DNA of 8,311 nt from Clostridiales bacterium. GTDB taxonomy: Bacteria; Bacillota; Clostridia; Christensenellales; Borkfalkiaceae. The notes below the pieces were generated by a model, which was not told the DNA's origin, did not search any database, and worked only from the letters and a program-made list of their open reading frames with translations. Both the position numbers and the translations under genes were made by a program. Below are positions 6,846-8,311 of this stretch, piece by piece (the stretch's first letter is position 1; each line of letters opens with the position of its first letter). The stretch covers positions 1-8,311 of the forward strand of contig JAJWOJ010000070.1 of assembly GCA_021635425.1 (NCBI GenBank), in the 5' to 3' direction.

Positions 6846-7455
6846 CTAACAAACTGTCCCAACCCGCGTTAAAGAAACATTGCAGATCTTTAACGTATTT
6901 AACGGCGTCTGCTTTCGTGAAATCGTGTTCGACGACCTCGAACATACCGTTTATCATAGCCGTCGCGAGCATGTGAGATAAATCCGCGCGAACGTCGTTG
7001 ATTTTTATCCCCGCCGCGCTTAATTCGCCTATAAAGCGCATGGTGTTTTCCGTTTCTATTCCGATAAGTTTATCGACGAATTTTTCGTATTCGCTACCCT
7101 TGCTTTTGCAAATAATCAGTTTGAAAACGTCAAAATTATCGTAAACGATACCGAGCATTTCTTCCACTTTTTTATCGACGTATCCATGCATGTTTTTATA
7201 TTGATCTTCGGGGGTGAGCAAGGCAAAATCGCTTTGAGCCTTAGTAAAAAAAGAAATAAATCCGTCGGCAACGCCGCTAACAATCGCCTTAAAAAGTTCG
7301 CCTTTATCGGCAAATCTTCCGTAAAGCATACCCGTGGTGTAACCTGCGTTTTCGGCAATATTCCGCATGGAAGCCCCTTCGAAACCTTTTTCGAGAAACT
7401 CATGCTTGGCACATTCTATAATTTTATCTATCGCAAGTTCGTCCTTTTTACGCAT
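6835..7455 (-). CDS. TetR/AcrR-family transcriptional regulator
   Basis: A 206-residue one-component regulator of normal family length. Residues 8-55 form the DNA-binding domain: the family pattern is clear in FLEKGFEGASMRNIAENAG and AGYTTGMLYGRFADKGELF, where AGYTTGMLYGRF (37-48) holds the recognition helix. The rest (about 60-206) is a variable all-helical ligand-binding and dimerisation domain that gives no clue to the inducer. TetR proteins usually repress a neighbouring transporter operon and themselves until a small molecule binds. Here a strong promoter carrying two palindromes precedes the gene, and another palindrome precedes the transport operon, which fits that role. ATG 7455 has only a weak ribosome site (GGCGG, six bases upstream), consistent with low regulator levels despite a consensus promoter. 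The regulator is co-oriented with its presumed targets rather than divergent. Confidence 0.93.
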   Translation of the reverse strand: MRKKDELAIDKIIECAKHEFLEKGFEGASMRNIAENAGYTTGMLYGRFADKGELFKAIVSGVADGFISFFTKAQSDFALLTPEDQYKNMHGYVDKKVEEMLGIVYDNFDVFKLIICKSKGSEYEKFVDKLIGIETENTMRFIGELSAAGIKINDVRADLSHMLATAMINGMFEVVEHDFTKADAVKYVKDLQCFFNAGWDSLLGLS

Positions 7456-7474
7456 TCTGCACCGCCGCTTTTTG

Positions 7475-7487
7475 ATAACAATGTTAT
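7475..7487. promoter_or_regulatory. Operator-like palindrome A at the start of tetR-like transcription
   Basis: ATAACA and TGTTAT are perfect six-base arms around one A. The site covers the end of the -10 box and the expected transcription start of the regulator gene, where bound repressor would block initiation. Its spacing to palindrome B (centres 14 bases apart) suggests two dimers side by side. Confidence 0.6.
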
Positions 7488-7514
7488 TATAACGCCGTTA
7501 TTTTATTTTGTCAA
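7486..7514 (-). promoter_or_regulatory. Consensus sigma-A promoter of the TetR-family gene
   Basis: On the minus strand TTGACA (7514-7509) and TATAAT (7491-7486) are both perfect and exactly 17 bases apart. The transcript should start near 7479, leaving a leader of about 24 bases. Such a strong core promoter under two palindromes is typical of a gene held down by its own product. Confidence 0.88.
7489..7501. promoter_or_regulatory. Operator-like palindrome B over the -10 box of the tetR-like gene
   Basis: ATAACG and CGTTAT are perfect six-base arms around one C, sharing the frame ATAAC-NNN-GTTAT with palindrome A one base away. It overlaps the upstream half of the -10 box and the spacer. Autorepression is inferred. 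Confidence 0.6.
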
Positions 7515-7554
7515 GAATTTTTCGCTACAAAACGGCAAATTTTTTTTCGTTTTT

Positions 7555-8274
7555 TTACTTCGTTTTTCGTATTTTATTTACGTTATTATTCATCAAATGT
7601 CTGCCTATAAGTCGATAAACACACCTTTTTAATAAGTTCATCGTCTGTTCGTGTTCTCTCAAAAGAGAATCGGGATCGTCATACACTCCGAAGTCTCGCA
7701 CAATCCCCTCTTTTTGTATATAGGTATCGCAACAATTAAATTCGACCGGCGGAGTTAAAAAGTTTTTCGTCGCGACGCCGTAACCGATAAACGAACCGTC
7801 ATTATTCGGTTTAAATTTTTTTTGCAATGCGGAAAGGTATTTTTTATCGAGAATAAACCCCTCGAGGTTATACCACGCTCCGCAAACATACGCTTCGACA
7901 TAACTGTGGAAAATCTCTTTGGGTGCAGACTTATACACAAAGCCCGTCATCGCACCTTTCTGCAGAATTTTATCTATCGTAAAACCATGTATCCGGCAAG
8001 GAATGCCCAAGGCGCGAAGAAGAGCCATAAAAAGCGTCCCTTTTGTATTGCACTGCCCGTAACCGTCTTTTAAAACTCTGCTCGCCCTTATATTATCGTC
8101 AACGTTGTAGCCGAACAAAATCTCGTCTTTAACGAAATTATAAACGGCTTTCGCGCGCTCCTCTTCTTTCAAAAACTTCCAACCTCGATTTTCGATAAGC
8201 AATTGAACGGGCTTTGAAGAATAATCAAGCATTTTTGTTTCTTTTAAGTAATCTGAAAAATTCGAGCAATTCAT
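7555..8274 (-). CDS. Transglutaminase-like (papain-fold) domain protein
   Basis: A 239-residue protein with no signal peptide or membrane segment, so probably cytoplasmic. The transglutaminase-core pattern is visible: GYGQCNTKGTLFMALLRALG (71-90) with presumed nucleophile Cys75, HSYVEAY with His123, and WYNLEGFILD (134-143), where Glu138 sits at the place usually held by the third catalytic Asp; Asp143 is the alternative. Bacterial members include proteases, peptide-modifying enzymes and peptidoglycan-linked proteins, so the substrate is open. Residues after about 170 are specific to this protein and include a Cys181-Cys182 pair. ATG 8274 has AAAGGA about six bases upstream; the promoter was not found and is probably beyond the right edge. 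No clear terminator lies between this gene and the regulator, but the regulator has its own promoter, so co-regulation is uncertain. Confidence 0.8.
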   Translation of the reverse strand: MNCSNFSDYLKETKMLDYSSKPVQLLIENRGWKFLKEEERAKAVYNFVKDEILFGYNVDDNIRASRVLKDGYGQCNTKGTLFMALLRALGIPCRIHGFTIDKILQKGAMTGFVYKSAPKEIFHSYVEAYVCGAWYNLEGFILDKKYLSALQKKFKPNNDGSFIGYGVATKNFLTPPVEFNCCDTYIQKEGIVRDFGVYDDPDSLLREHEQTMNLLKRCVYRLIGRHLMNNNVNKIRKTK

Positions 8275-8311
8275 TATTTATCCTTTATGGTCGTAATGGC
8301 AATCGCAATAT

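Noticed and set aside
7515..7554. Possible terminator after the transglutaminase-like gene
   Set aside because: The stretch is A-rich on the transcribed sense strand, with no convincing stem followed by T residues.
7186..7632. A 148-codon plus-strand open frame spanning the regulator start and promoter
   Set aside because: It overlaps the conserved TetR DNA-binding region and the consensus promoter on the other strand, and its translation resembles no protein family.
8275..8311. Promoter for the transglutaminase-like gene at the right edge
   Set aside because: Only a ribosome site is evident; TTGCCA-like and TAAATA-like boxes there would put the start of transcription inside the gene.

Overview
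The window reads as chromosomal DNA of a mid-GC Firmicute, most likely an uncultured gut-type Clostridia. This is an inference from AGGAGG-type ribosome binding sites, consensus sigma-A promoters, T-tract terminators and the look of the proteins; no marker gene fixes the taxon. All six genes lie on the minus strand, so transcription runs from high to low coordinates. No RNA gene, CRISPR array, insertion sequence or phage gene was seen. No gene-free stretch is longer than 150 bases.

In order of transcription: (1) 8274-7555, a cytoplasmic transglutaminase-like cysteine protein of unknown substrate. (2) A 99-base gap with a textbook promoter (TTGACA, 17 bases, TATAAT) overlaid by two tandem palindromes, then a TetR/AcrR-family regulator at 7455-6835. 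(3) A 149-base gap with a weak possible terminator, an 18-base near-perfect palindrome and two candidate promoters. (4) Four tightly packed transport genes: a MacB/LolD-type ATPase (6685-5984), an eight-helix duplicated FtsX-type permease (5970-3691), and two half-size ABC exporter-fold proteins (3652-1865 and 1878-139) that look like a heterodimer. The gaps are 13 and 37 bases, and the last pair overlaps by 14. (5) A 138-base tail with small hairpins and a rho-independent terminator, whose 3' arm is also the -35 box of a leftward promoter for a gene outside the window.

The simplest model is a drug-, peptide- or metallophore-responsive transport operon controlled by the TetR protein, which also represses itself. 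Two mechanistically different transporters share one transcript: a MacB/FtsX-type mechanotransmission machine (ATPase plus permease), and a type IV exporter-fold heterodimer resembling YbtP/YbtQ and IrtA/IrtB. The substrate cannot be read from the sequence.

The most unusual signals are regulatory. Palindromes with GTTA/TAAC cores cluster around the regulator and the operon promoter. A CGCTAAC motif just upstream of TTGACT occurs both at the operon promoter and at the promoter leaving the left edge, so the regulon may continue beyond the window.
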